NCBI GenBank assembly: GCA_019671005.1
Contig: CM033741.1
Location: 5,518,001 to 5,582,000, forward strand
DNA from: Hibiscus mutabilis
Lineage: Eukaryota; Streptophyta; Magnoliopsida; Malvales; Malvaceae
Length of the DNA stretch: 64,000 nucleotides
Direction: 5' to 3'
Made by a program: the position numbers and the translations under genes. The notes under the pieces are model-generated. The model made no database searches, had not been told where the DNA came from, and was given only the letters and a program-made list of their open reading frames with translations. Every line of letters starts with the position of its first letter. The stretch's first letter is position 1. This document shows, one piece after another, positions 50,590 to 63,339 of this stretch.

Positions 50590-51084
50590 TTCATCTTTCC
50601 AGAAATTTACAAGCTCCATTGAAAACAGAAACCGGTTCATCATCCTATATCACAATCTTTGCTCCGATGTCGTACCCGTTTTCGGCCGTATCCGGATGCT
50701 TCCCCTGCAATATCTGTATTCCATTCGGTGGAAACATATGCGATGAACCTAACTAAGAAACGTAAATCCGAATATCATATCGTATTTATCGTGGTTGCTG
50801 ATATGAATGTTACGGTGGTGAATAGAGTCGACACTATAAAAACAGCTAAAGATGATGAGTTAATTAGTCACCTGTTTTCCTTTGAATTTTGTGTTGTTTC
50901 GGGGCTGAAAGTTTCCGAACAAGGGCGACGGCGGAGCATTTTCGCCGATGGCTTGAATCCCGAGCCGGGAACGGATCCTTTTGGGCGTCAAAACAAGGGC
51001 ATCAAATAGGCGAATGAACATGCCGGCCAGGCCAAGCAACACCGCCGTGGCAATGATCTCCACCAGAAGCAATAGTAATTCCAT
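50590..51084 (-). pseudogene. CYP714-like cytochrome P450 relic
   Basis: From ATG 51084 the frame reads a membrane anchor (ELLLLLVEIIATAVLLGLAG) and a hinge (LTPKRIRSRLGIQAI...PPSPLFGNFQ) typical of the first exon of CYP714-family P450s. It ends at a possible donor (CAG|GTGAC) near 50871. Nothing like the P450 middle (I-helix AGxET, ExxR) follows. Further along, at about 50755-50590, one frame reads PPNGIQI, HPDTAENGYDIGAK, a stop, then NGACKF, which loosely resembles the PKGV...HRDPEIWG...NGxxxACKFP part of the last P450 exon. I read it as a decayed gene whose middle is gone. A TATA-like tract lies at 51146-51166. The N-terminal part is well supported and the C-terminal relic is tentative. 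Confidence 0.6.
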
Positions 51085-51474
51085 GGGGGACCTATGATGG
51101 TTTAGCTTAAATCCTTTTAACTTTACATAGTGGATGATTTGAAGGCTATATATATACATATATATAATTGGAATTTATTGGATATAGTTGGATTACTTGG
51201 TAGGCAAGGTGGTAAAGGTGGTTGGGTTTTATGGTTAATTGAGATTCATTATGTATTATTTTTTTAAAATGTTTTTGGAGTAAAAAGTATTTTTGGACTT
51301 AAAAATAATATAGAATATGTAGTTTTTTCAAGTGAAATGAATATTTTTTTTAACCACATGCATCCAGTTCATTGATCAACTAATCTAGATCGGATTTCGC
51401 AGAGGTCTAATACGAGAGCAAACCTCTTAACCCAGTTTTTCATTCACAACGTCATGATTCGACCCCCTAGCATT

Positions 51475-51735
51475 GCTTAAAAGAACTACAAAGGGCAGCT
51501 TTGGGTAAATGGGGGTGTTTAGGGATGAATTTTTGGAATATAGGGTATGTTAAGGGATATTTTGGAATCTATGGCATTTTCTACGGTGCCAGTTGAGAAC
51601 GCCAATTTTTTAAATATTTTTTGGACCAAAAACGCCTCCTGCAGGAGGCGTTCTTCCCTGTCACTGTAGAAAATGCTATAGATTTCTAAAATTTTCCCAA
51701 CACACCCTATTTTCCTATATTTTTTTCTTCTAAAC
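51475..51735. repeat. Inverted repeat with a perfect 22-bp central palindrome
   Basis: The left arm (about 51535-51590: TAGGGTATGTTAAGGGATAT, ATCTATGGCATTTTCTACGG) matches the reverse complement of the right arm (about 51660-51722: TAGGGTGTGTTGGGAAAATT, ATCTATAGCATTTTCTACAG). Near the centre, positions 51631-51652 form a perfect palindrome, AACGCCTCCTG/CAGGAGGCGTT. No clear target duplication was found. Confidence 0.7.
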
Positions 51736-54181
51736 CACAATTTTTACCAAATTTCCCGTACAAAGAATCTAACTTAATAAACTAATAATTAATCTCAAAA
51801 TAAAAATTTTAATGAATCAGACAAGCTAATATTCCTAAAAAGATAGATACCCTTGCCCCATTTGTTATTAGTATTTTCCTTACTATAAAGGAGGAGACAA
51901 TTTGAAGTGTAAATACAAGAATATGATTCTGGATTTGTTAAGTATTAGTATTAGAAGATTTTTTGAACCACTTGAATTATTTAAACCGGCCAAAAAAAGT
52001 GCTTGATTGGACAATCACTTTAGTCTCTATTTTTTGAAAAATCTTAATCCTCAACGTTTTATTTTAAGTCAAAATGTTTCTTCCGTGGATGAAAACTATT
52101 AGTCAACTAATGATAAACATCTTGAAATAACTCGGCATAATGACATGTCAACAGAAAAAAATATTTTTAGACCGATGTGTCATCTTTTCAACACCTTTAT
52201 CTATATGACATTGCTATGTTAGCGTATACTGTCATGTAAGTTTCCACTTTATGATTGTTGTTGATATTAAGATTTAAATTACATGATATTCTTTTAAATA
52301 TTTTTATAGAGAAATTTTATTGTATTGATGATTATATTTAACTTGATAAAATTAATCCACTAAAAAATTAGGTGATACTCATTTTTACCTCAAATTTCAC
52401 TTGGAAAAATATTAATGATTACATATAAAGGATAGACATATCGATTGCTCAGATTGATTGTCCAAGTTTAAAAATATTTCTAATTTTTAGGTTGGTTTTG
52501 CAAAAAAAAAAAACATTAAACACAAAGATGGATTTGATGAGTTATGTTTAGGGAACAACTTGAATTTTAATTTCAATAGTTAAAAGTTTGAGTCCTAATT
52601 TATTTATATGAAATTATATAATATTTATTATAAAAATTTAAATATATTATTATCAATTAAACATTAAAATATATGTAGTCTTAGAAAAATTAAAGATATC
52701 AACTTAAAACAAACTCTGAGGTTGAAATTGTTAGTGTTCGCGTGATCATTTCACAATCAAAATAAATGATTGTTTGTTTGCAAATGTGGAGTGTTTTCGA
52801 CTTTCCATGCGTTACGTCTTGACCTTTGTAACCACTAACCACATGTGACATGTCCGTGTTCATTTAGGCTTAATATATTATTTAACACCTCAATTATATA
52901 TTCTTTTTCATTTTGGTATTTCAACTTTTTTTTCCCTTTCATTTCGACACTTGAGAAAGAATCATTCTAAAATGAAAGCCTTTAGTTGCGGCTAACTCAA
53001 GACAAAGAAAATTCGACCGTTGGATAAGGGTTGGAACCATCTAAACCATTCATAAAAAAAGAAAACAAAGGAAAATTTATATGTCTTGGTAGATAAGATT
53101 TGAAGCAAGACAGAGTCAGAATATAAATTTGAGAGGATAAAATATATATATATTTTTATATAAATTAAGGGTAAAATTTATTGGGTGGGGTTGGATGGGG
53201 GCACAACCTCTCTCACCCATTACATAGTTTCGTCTCTACTTTGATATATGTTTTAATATTTGAATGATTGAGTTTACTGAAAATCGGGCGAACAATTTAC
53301 AAGGGAGAAAGGAGCTGAGATTGGACTGACCAGTTTTATAATAATACGAGGAACAAAATTTTTTTACCCATTTTTGGTGTCTTTTTCTTTGCCTAACACT
53401 AAAAAATAAATTATAGGACTTAACCCTAAATTATAAATCATAAACTATAAACCCTAAAAATATACTCTACACAAATTCCTTAAACCATAACCTTAAGCCC
53501 CTAAATTATTTTTAGTGTGTGGCATAAAAAAAGATAGCGAAAGGGTCGGATGATTTTTATTTTGATATGAGATGGTTTTATGCTAGATTGGTTTATGGTG
53601 CAAAAATGGAAAACATGTATACTTTAAGCCTTAAGGGCCAAAATGGAATACAAAAGTTTAGAGTGCAAAATGAAAAAAATAGATTTATTTATAGGGTCGA
53701 ATTATGAATTAGTATTTTGTTTTAAGCGGAACAAATGTTTAGCTGATTTAATTATTAAATATTTCAAGAAAATTAAGTTAAAAAGTTGTGTCGTAATAAT
53801 ATATGAAATATTCGATTTAAATTAGTTATCTAATAAATCAAGAAAAAGTTTTTCAGAAAAACTTAAATTTTTTTGCATTAAACTAATTAAACCGAAAATG
53901 AGTTTATATTTTAAAGTATTATTAAAATATTGGTTTCGGCCCGATCAGGCCCAGATCACCGTTCCCAGGAATATAACTAATTTCATAAAAATTAAGACCC
54001 AGATATTTATTTATCTAAATTCAGTTAGTTTGAAATTCATAATATGCGGATTAAATATCCGACATCGCCTATAAGGCTTAACTGTTAAAAAAAAATATAA
54101 GCTTTCAATCTCATCCCCGAGCTTTGATTCATCAATCAATCATCGTTCAATTTAGACGTTTAGCTTAAGAAGATAAACCAA
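51736..54181. other. Intergenic DNA upstream of the pullulanase gene
   Basis: AT-rich with a few repeat relics. About 53395-53530 is a small palindromic unit (GCCTAACACTAAAAAATAAA against the reverse complement of its end) with CCCTAAA-type words, similar in style to family B. The last ~100 nt are pyrimidine-rich and probably belong to the 5' leader. No other gene was seen. Confidence 0.35.
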
Positions 54182-57100
54182 ATGGTTGATGTACTTTGTT
54201 TTCCTTTTTCATTTCTCCAATCATCGCCATCGCCATCGCCACCATTCAAGCCACGTCTTTGTCCACTAACTCCTCCTTTACGACGTCGTTTACATCTCAA
54301 GCCAAACCCTCTTCACCTTCCTCTGTTCTCTTCTTCTTTCACTTCCTTTCCCAGACAACCCCTTCAATGCTCTTCCATTTCCATTTCCATTTTCCTCTTT
54401 GTCTCAGGTTCTTCCATTTCCATCTTCTTTTTTATGTCTATGTGTTTTCTGCATATCTTCAGCTGGCATTTTCTTTTTGAAGTTCGAATTTCTGTTCTTT
54501 GGATACCCTTTTCTTTTGGCAGATGTTATGTGCAGGTTTTGATGGTAGTTTGAGTGTTTTTTTTATTGCATTTAGAGAAATGGGTTTTTTAGGATTAAAT
54601 TTAGCCACAAAAAAAATCAATACTTGATTCACTTTATATTTGGAGGATGGAAATAAAGATGTGATTTGTTAATAATGTATGTTTCCAAGAGCACTGTGAA
54701 AACATGTGATTGCAAGAAAACTTGAGACTTTTACAATGGAATTTGATACGCACATGCACTCATTTTTGTATCCGATTGGAATATTTGATTAAAATGAAAT
54801 GCATTATATTTATTGAAGTGATTATTTGCGTGAAATGGTGATCAATTGCAGGACAGTTTGTTGTATTCGAGGGCATATTGGGTTACAAGAACTGTAATAG
54901 CCTGGAATGTGGATGTTGGAGAAGGTTCTTGCTACTTGTATGCAAGTAAAGTTGCTGCTTTGTCTGTTACAGATGATGGAATTCAAGGTCTGTGTTGTAC
55001 TGACAAAATTACCTTTCATTGATGATCATCTCATTTTTTCATAAGCATGTTGTTTTTGCTGTAAATCGAAAGACCCGTTTCTATCTTTGATATTATCATT
55101 GTCATGATAGGCCATGATTTGGAAATTAAGCTTGAGGAAGACAGAAGTGGGCTACCACCAAATGTAACGCATTTCTTCTTTCCCATTTTCTGTAACAATG
55201 AAAACTTTGAGTTCTATCATTACTGTTGCTGGTTGTTGATGGTCTGTTTGTGTGGTTTGCCTACTAATTGTTCTTCTTCACTATGTAGTATATACTTCAT
55301 AGTTTGAAGTGGTTTTGAAATAAATACCAGCCTTGTTCTTGTTAGGTAATTGAGAAGTTTCCTCATATTCGAGATTATAGAGCTTTTAAATTGCCGCCCA
55401 CTCTGGATGCCAAAAGTCTCGTCAAATGCCAATTAGCGGTTGCTGAATACAACTGTAAGCATGTTGGCTGTGTATTGTTCTTTTGTTTACCTTTCTCTTC
55501 TCTTCTATTTACGTGCTAATCATTTGCAAAGGTAATGAAATGATATCATTTTAGGATAATAAGTTTTGAAGTATCCTTGTTTTTTTCTTTGCCACTTCCT
55601 AATGAAATACCTGTTGCTTATGCTCTCTGTTTCTTTTACATTTTTTCTGAAATAACCTCTTATATTTTGTAAATTATATGGTTGCACGAGTATTAACTTG
55701 TTTAATGAAGTTCTTCTTCCATACAGCACATGGAAAATGCAGCAATGCGACTGGTTTGCAGTTACCTGGTATCCTGGATGAATTGTTCTCATATGATGGT
55801 CCTCTTGGTGCTTTTTATTCGGCAGAAGCAGTGTCTCTATACCTCTGGGCTCCCACTGCCCAAGTATTATACTACGAAAAAATTGAAGAAATTTTGTTTA
55901 TGATCTTTAGAATCTTTCTACATTTACACAACTAATAACATGCAGCTTTTCTTCTTTTTGCTTATTTTGAATTAAACCAGGCAGTTGATGCTCACATCTA
56001 TAAGGATCCAGTGGGTGGGAGTCCCCTGGAAATTATCCCACTGGAGGAAACTAATGGTGTTTGGAGTACTAAAGGACCAAAAAGTTGGGAGGGCTGTTAC
56101 TATGTGTATGAAGTATCTGTCTATCATCCTAGCACCTTGCATATTGAAAAATGTTATGCAAATGATCCATATGCAAGAGGGTATGATGGTTCTCTTAATT
56201 AGCCAACAATTTTCTGGAATAATTGTGGCGATTCATGTTTAAAGTTATATGGTGTGCTCCAACCTGGACATTGTTTTATTGTGTGAATGAAGCAAACATT
56301 GTGTTCATTTCATGTAATGCTTATGCTGTTTCGTTTGTTGAAGCAGGCTTTCAGCTGATGGAAGGCGGACTTTGTTTGTTAATCTTGATGCTGATGATTT
56401 AAAACCTGAAGGATGGAATGAATTGGCAGACATGAAGGCTGATATACCTTCTTTCTCTGATATAAGTTTATATGAATTACACATACGGGATTTCAGGTTG
56501 ACACGGAATGACTTTACTGTTTGTACAGCTTAATCTAGTTCACATTTGCTTTTATATTTTGTTATTGGCTAGCATGTAGTATTCGTAGGATCCTTTTATA
56601 TTTTGTTATTTTTGGTTCAATTGAAGAGGACTTGACCGGGGACTTGGATTGGGGAGGAAGAGGGAGGGAGAATTTGAACCCTAGTCTGCTCATCCTACTC
56701 CCTTTTAAGGGCCATCATAATAATGCAAAAAGTTTGTATTGCTTAAAATGCTCAAACATTTTATATTTATGTGGTAAATTAGGTTTCCTCATTTTTTTCG
56801 TTTTCTTTTGGCCTTTGTACAGTGTTCAACAAAGTGTGTTCATAATGAGAATCTCTGTTTCTATTGCAGTGCCAATGACGACACTGTTTGTCGTGACTTC
56901 CGTGGTTCTTATATGGCTTTCACTTTGCAGGTAGTTGCGTTCTTGTGATCCTTAATTTTTTTTTGAAGGAAATTGTTCTCACATGAATGCAAGGTCTTGT
57001 CTGCTAGTCTATACTATAAATCTAAAATGTTTATAGTTCCTGCTGCAACAAAAAAATTGCCGAGTCCAGAAGTAGTGTTGTTATCTTTAGTTGAATCATT

Positions 57101-60100
57101 TATGTCAAAAAAAAAAATCTTTAGTTGAATCATTGATTGATTTGAAAAAGCAAAGCATTTTCCATTCAAACATTGACTTCCTATACAAATGCATCAGTGC
57201 CATATGGAATTAGAAGTACAGTTTTTCTACTCCCTCTCTCCCAGCGTCAATTCTTGTTTGACTTTTGCACAACGTTTAGGAAATTTTTTGATTTTGTGCC
57301 TTTTTTAAGTGAAAATATCAAAACCATACTTGCTTCTAATTTTTTTAATGTTGAGAAATAGAAAGGAAATGTTAAGTTTAATAAAGTTTGAGGCTGAGGG
57401 TTACAAACAATAATATTTGTACAGGGAATAGTGCTCATAATATTTCATGGTTTATAAGCAGACCATTATTTTGTTACACAATATGATATTTTATGAGTTT
57501 TTATCTAGAATTCCACACCACATTTGTGTGGTTCACTTCTGTAGTTACTTATTGGAGCCTAGGTTGCAAAAAGCAATGAAAGTTGAAGGGCCTGTGCATT
57601 AAAGTTTCATGTGTAAGGAAAAGAAAATGTTCTCTTTTCTTTGGTTAAAGATAACATGATTATTTGTTACTTAGCATTTAGTTTATGCAATTTGAAGGAC
57701 TCAGCAGGCGTTCTTCATTTGAAAAAATTATCGGAAGCTGGTATTACTCATGTTCATTTGCTGCCGTTGACGATGAGAAGAAGAATTGGAAGTATGTGGG
57801 TAAGAGAGTTTCCAAGTTTAATGTGTTGGGATGTTGTACGTAAAGCAACAAGCAACAATTACCCCTGTTTGCCATTCCTTTCCCTTTACCCCGTTCTTCC
57901 CCTTGTTTGTCCAAAAGGAGGCTTTTGTGTATCAATGATTAATCATATTATTTTTTATCACGATCTAGTTAAGTTTAATGGTTAGATTTTAACACTTAGT
58001 TATTTATTTAAAGAAAAAGAACTCTTTGGTCTATCTCCATCTGTCTTTGCTGATTTGGCCTTCTCCCTTTTAGATCCCAGCTTGCCTAATCATGACTTTA
58101 GAAAAGCAAACAAAAATATAGGGGTTTATCATTATGATATTCTGGACATACAGACATGTCTTTAGCACCTGTCTATGTCCAAAATATGACGACGTTATAT
58201 AACCATTAAACATGGTTGGTCTAATGTAACATTACTTTTCTATCCTTTTGTAAAGTTGGTTGCTAATATTTCTAGTTCAGTGTTGTCTATATATTTGTTT
58301 TTTACTTGTGTATGTGCTTGGTTTTGGCTTTCCTAAGTTTTGTTGGTGGCTTATTTTTTCAATATCAACTTTGTTGTAGATTTTAAGATTCTGGAGAAGC
58401 TACCACCAGATTCAGCAGAGCAGCAAGCGCAGATTACTGCAATCAAGGATGATGATGCGTTTAACTGGGGGTGAGCATGTGAATAAATTTTGGATAAGAA
58501 TTGTTATATTTTATACTTTATGTATGCTTTAATGCTTCACTTATTGCCTTATGAAGGTATAATCCTGTTCTTTGGGGTGTCCCTAAGGGAAGCTATGCAA
58601 GCAACCCAAACGGTCCGTGCCGTATAATTGAGTTTAGAAGGATGATTCAGGTTTGGATATTTTATTTTCCCCTTGTCATGTTGGGGCCATTGAGTGTGTA
58701 AAGTTCCCTCGATGGAACCATCGATGATTTTGCTGTATTGGTTTATATAAAATTTTAAAGATATTCGTCTTTAGTCACTCAAATGATTTCACTTTTTGAC
58801 TGTAGGGACTCACCCATATCGGCCTTCGTGTTGTGTTGGATGTTGTCTATAATCACTTGCATGCAAATGGTCCTTTTGATAAGGATTCTGTTCTTGATAA
58901 GGTCCTTTACTGATGTCAAAGGCACTTATATTCTTTGGGTAGTAATGTTTGTTATCCTCTTTTTGTGACAGAAAGTTTCTTATAGATTGTACCAGGCTAC
59001 TATCTGAGAAGAAACACGGATGGTTTTATTGAGAACACGACATGTGTCAACAATACTGCTAGTGAGCATTATATGGTCGAGCGCCTTATTATTGATGATC
59101 TTTTGAACTGGGCAATAAATTATAAGGTTATTATATTTTATTTCTTACCTTTCTTGGGTAATTAGAATGTTTTATTCCTCCTATATTTAGCAAACTTTCT
59201 GCCATACTTTTCTATAGCTATTCTATACCATACAATATGTTTTTAGGTTAAATTATATTTTATTTTTATGAATTATTACTGAATATCATCCATCATGGAT
59301 GTTTGTTGATGGACTTGTCAGGTCGATGGGTTTCGTTTTGATCTAATGGGTCACATCATGAAACGTACAATGGTATGTAGCTTATGTTGACTCTCTCTGG
59401 ATTTTCCTATTAAAGATTTAGAGCGAAATAGAGAAGGCTTTCCATTAAAATTTTAATTGCATTTTAGTTTTTCTAGTATTTAGATAAGTCATGACCCATG
59501 AAGGTGATAAGCAACATATACTTTCAATACAGCAATGGATGGGGCTGCAGTGTATATGTAGCTCAGTTAGCTGTTGAAATGTATATGATTTGTATATTAA
59601 AAATTATTAACAAGGCTTTTCATGTTAGTTGATGATATAAGTGCTAGTTTGCAATCTATTAGTTTCCTTTTGTCAACATAAACTGGTTTAAAATAATGAT
59701 CAATGGATGTGTGGATAAGTCTGTGAATGAGCAATAATGGTTGGGTGAGGCTTTTATACTTGATGATCTTTATTAGATCACTTTATTTCTCCCGTATTCA
59801 GCCATGCAACTCAGACAAAATTCTTCTGATCTCTGCATAGGTGAAAGCAAAAGATGCACTTTGTAGCCTAACAAAGGAAAGGGATGGGGTTGATGGTTCA
59901 AGAATTTACCTGTGAGTTTTCATGAAATGATTTTCTTCTGCGGCGACGCCTTTTAATGCTTGTGTTACTTTATTGGAAAGACATTTTAGCTAGATATTTA
60001 AGACGTCGGAGTCCGAAGACCCTTTTTTCAAAATGGATTGGTACAGCTCAAACTTTCCTCTCAACTTATGGTAACTCACAAGACATCTTTTTGAGTTGCT

Positions 60101-63100
60101 TCTTTTTCTTTTGATTTTTATCTTGCTTTCCCTTCATCTTATTCTTTTGTCTTTCCATAACACCATTTTTCTTTCTTTTATAACCTTCCCTGCATTCCTT
60201 GATTTCTCAATTGCTGCCACCCTTGAGGAGCAAAGAAAAATGCTAAGAATAGAAACTAGGGATGGGGGAGAGAAAGTGTGAATCGAGGTGTTTTGCATAT
60301 AGAAAAAAAATTTAAGGATTAAAGGTTTGAATTGCAACATTTAGAATTGTCTTTTATTTCCTCACATAAGCACATGAAATGTTTTACTGGAAAGTGCTAA
60401 AAAAAATTGAGGATTTTCTATGTAGTTTCTCTATGTATCTTGCAGTTTAAAAAATTTGGAGTTTTTTTTTATCCAACAGCAATGCTTGGTCTGTTTTTGT
60501 TGGAAATTTTCTTGCTTACAGATATGGTGAAGGATGGGACTTTGGTGAAGTGGCAAAAAATGGGCGTGGGGTTAACGCATCTCAATTTAATATTGGCGGG
60601 ACTGGAATAGGAAGGTACTTCTAATTCTCATAAGGGATCAATATATTCTATATACAGTTTAATGCACTGAGCTTTAATTTTTAAAGGAAATTTGTCTTCA
60701 AGGTATTTTATAAATTTTGTAATTCTTTTTGTAATAATATTGTTCATTATGGTAATTAAAAATTTATTTTGAATATAACAAATTAAGCAAGTTTTAGATG
60801 TTCAGAAAGAAGATATAGTTTGTATTAATCCAAACATTGTAAGGTGAATAGCCGTTATGTTTCAATTTCCATACCATTGAACTTCTAATTTGGTCCAATA
60901 AGTGCTATTGCTGACCCATCTGTTACCTACACAGTTGACACTTGCAATGAAAAAAAAAGAGTCCACTATAACATATGGAATGTCTGTAATATTTATTTTA
61001 TTTCTTCTAAATATCAGTTCTATGGCTTTGGAACTAGTACTAAGTGTAGATTGTAGATTGATGAAAGTTAGGGAATTACATTTCCTAATTTCTAGCAACT
61101 AAAATTTAGGGATTTATCAATAATTAGGTACAGATTTAGTTATTGATTTCATGTAATTCTTCTTAGATCAGGTACTTTTGTATACCATAAACATGTGCTA
61201 TTCTTATCAATAAAAATCATGATATAGAGAACAGTTTCTCTACCTCAAATCTCTATTTTTCTACATGGTATCTGAGCTAGGAAAGTCTGAAAAATCCCAG
61301 CAAGATGGCTGGTAGTGTTCTTTTTAATGGTTCCGTCTTAGCCAATGTAAAAGATAGGGAAATGTTATAGTTTAGCCTTAAAAAAACTATCTGGTTCTAT
61401 CTTAGTCATCCATTGTAAAAGATAGGGAAATGTTATACTTTAGCCTTAAAAAACTATCTGGTTCTATCTTAGCCATCCATTGTAAAAGATAGGAAAATGT
61501 TATAGTTTAGCCTTACAAACTATATGGGTTCTATCTTAGCCATCCATTGTAAAAGATAGGAGAAGAGATTCTAGTTTAGCCTTAAAAATAGATAATATTT
61601 TTAAGGGATTCAACATCAAAGATCCAAGCTGGGATTTTAGTACGTATACCTACCAGCTTGAGGGGAGCGTTAAGCATAGATTCATGTGATCACTGTCCAA
61701 TGATGACAGATTTCAGCTAGGAAAGTATGGAAAAAATCAGCTATGCCTACATCTTTCGCTTCAAAAATTTCAGTCAGGAACTGCTTTAATTTCCAATCCT
61801 GATATTTCAACTGATGCATCAACCATCTCAAACGTACCATAAGTTGAACGGCAGCAACTACTCCTAGACCGTGAATGGAAGAGAAAGCTGGGAGACATAT
61901 CAAGAGGGATGTAGAAACCAGCGACAACAATTGCAAAGAGATGCAGAAACCAGCAACAAAAGCTGCATTTTATCAACAATGGCTGTGCAAGAACAACATG
62001 GTGTTGTCCTGACTGTTCAAATCAATGACTCCCGAAAAAGGGAGCATTTTTCTATAAGAAACAACACATGAAATGAGTTGCTGTCGAAGAGATTTTTTCC
62101 AGCAAAAAAGATATTGCTGAACATTTTTGCATTTGAATGCAAAATCTCAGACCTTCCCCTTAGAGTTCATCAATGGAGCAAATTTGCTCCCACAAAAAAG
62201 GCAATCACATCAAAGATCCAAGCTGGTGCTCTACTATGTTTACTCACCAGCTTGAGGGGAGTGTAGATTGTAGATTTATGAAAGTTAGGGAATTACATTC
62301 CTAATTTCTAGCAACTAAAATTTAGGGATTTATCAATAATTAGGTGCAAATTTAGCTACTGATTTCTTGTAATTCTTCTTAGATTAGGTACTTTTGTATA
62401 CTATAAATATGTGCTATTCTTATCAATAAAAATCAGGATATGGAGAACAGTTTCTCTACCTCAAATCTCTATTTTTCAACACTAAGTGCAAATTTAGAAA
62501 GAAAAAATAGTTCCTTTTTATGCTTCATCCTTTACTCCTTTGTGTTCTTTTGCTGCCATTTTGTCACAAATGCTCATAACTTAAGTTTTTCTATCATTTA
62601 TGTCAAATCCAGAAATATCAACTTTTCCGTATGGACCTGAATTTGTTTTATTAAGGTTTGTTTGGTTTTTATGCATTGTCCTTTATTCAGTTTTAACGAT
62701 CGAATTCGGGATGCAATGCTTGGTGGGTCTCCATTTGGTCCTCCCCTTCAGCAGGGATTCGTAACAGGCCTGTTGCTGGAGGTAATGAAAATTTTAGACC
62801 TGTAAAGAGAGGACTTAGACTTCTTTATGTTGTTAACTTAGTAGGCCGCCTTCCTATTGGCAAATTAACTAAATTGATAATTTATTTTATTGCCAGTTGC
62901 ACTACAAAATTTAGACATTGGGTCCCAAAACCAATAGCTTTAGGTGGAAAGCTGAATCTTAATAAAAGGCCTTCTATAAATCCAAAATAATTTATATGAG
63001 ACATAACAAGCTTCACTGGTTACATTCTTGGATTTTTCCATGATATGCGTCTAAAAGAAGTTATTTTTACATGCATATTCTGCAACAATTCATACTGATG

Positions 63101-63339
63101 GAAACTGTTATTATTAGCTTCTCACTTGCATTTTTCTTTGGATGGAAAGTGATTTTATAAATATTAGGTTTTGCTTCAGTTTATTAGGTTACTATACTGT
63201 AGTTGGAAAATTTTGCTGTTCTTTTTTTTTGGCAAGATATCGTACCTTGTTTTTTCTTATTATGCAGCCTAATGGTCATGATCATGGTACAAAGGATGTT
63301 GAAAAAGCGATGCTTGCTTCAGCAAAGGACCACATCCAG
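54182..63339 (+). CDS. PU1: Plastid pullulanase / limit dextrinase, first 18 exons, two frame breaks, runs off the window
   Basis: Exons: 54182-54407, 54852-54987, 55111-55163, 55346-55454, 55727-55863, 55981-56180, 56347-56496, 56870-56930, 57698-57799, 58380-58470, 58557-58650, 58806-58901, 58986-59126, 59322-59372, 59841-59911, 60522-60614, 62691-62781, 63268-63339; later exons lie outside. The enzyme cleaves alpha-1,6 branches of starch in the plastid. Seen: a Ser/Pro/Leu-rich transit peptide, the N-domain (TVIAWNVDV, LYLWAPTA), then GH13 regions WGYNPVLWGVPKGSYA, LDVVYNHLHANGP, VDGFRFDLMGH (nucleophile Asp) and YLYGEGWDFGEVAKNGRG (acid/base Glu). Exon 1 ends one base out of phase with exon 2. 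Exon 9 lacks the family's TFQFGD segment, is about 19 nt short and shifts frame. Introns 16 and 18 carry retroelements. Confidence 0.9.
61045..61265 (+). repeat. 5' LTR of the TRIM
   Basis: 221 bp, TG...CA. It contains TATCAATAAAAATCA, polyadenylation-like, near its end. Confidence 0.88.
61328..61590 (+). repeat. Four tandem ~65-bp units inside the TRIM
   Basis: Units start with GGTTC(T/C)(A/G)TCTTAG near 61328, 61392, 61460 and 61527. Each carries TGTAAAAGATAGG and TTTAGCCTTA. The copies differ by small indels. Confidence 0.85.
62262..62481 (+). repeat. 3' LTR of the TRIM
   Basis: 220 bp, nearly the same as the 5' LTR, differing mainly by substitutions. The right end TTTTTCAACA abuts the CTAAG duplication. 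Confidence 0.88.

Larger units (their letters stand above)
61045..62481 (+). mobile_element. Complete TRIM (miniature LTR retrotransposon) in intron 16 of PU1
   Basis: 1437 bp. Two ~220-bp LTRs (61045-61265 and 62262-62481), both starting TGTAGATTGTAG and ending in CA, are very similar. After the left LTR comes TGGTATCTGAGC (61266-61277), close to a Met-initiator tRNA primer-binding site (TGGTATCAGAGC). Before the right LTR is the purine tract GAGGGGAG (62254-62261). A perfect 5-bp target duplication, CTAAG, flanks it (61040-61044 and 62482-62486). There is no gag-pol, so it is non-autonomous. Confidence 0.9.

Noticed and set aside
50462..50756. Plus-strand open frames as a small gene
   Set aside because: No domain or promoter; the opposite strand gives a better, if weak, reading as a P450 relic.
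53113..53250. Possible further hAT-like element (CAGAGTCAGAA ... TAGAGACGAAAC)
   Set aside because: Flanking octamers do not match, so the element boundary is unsupported.
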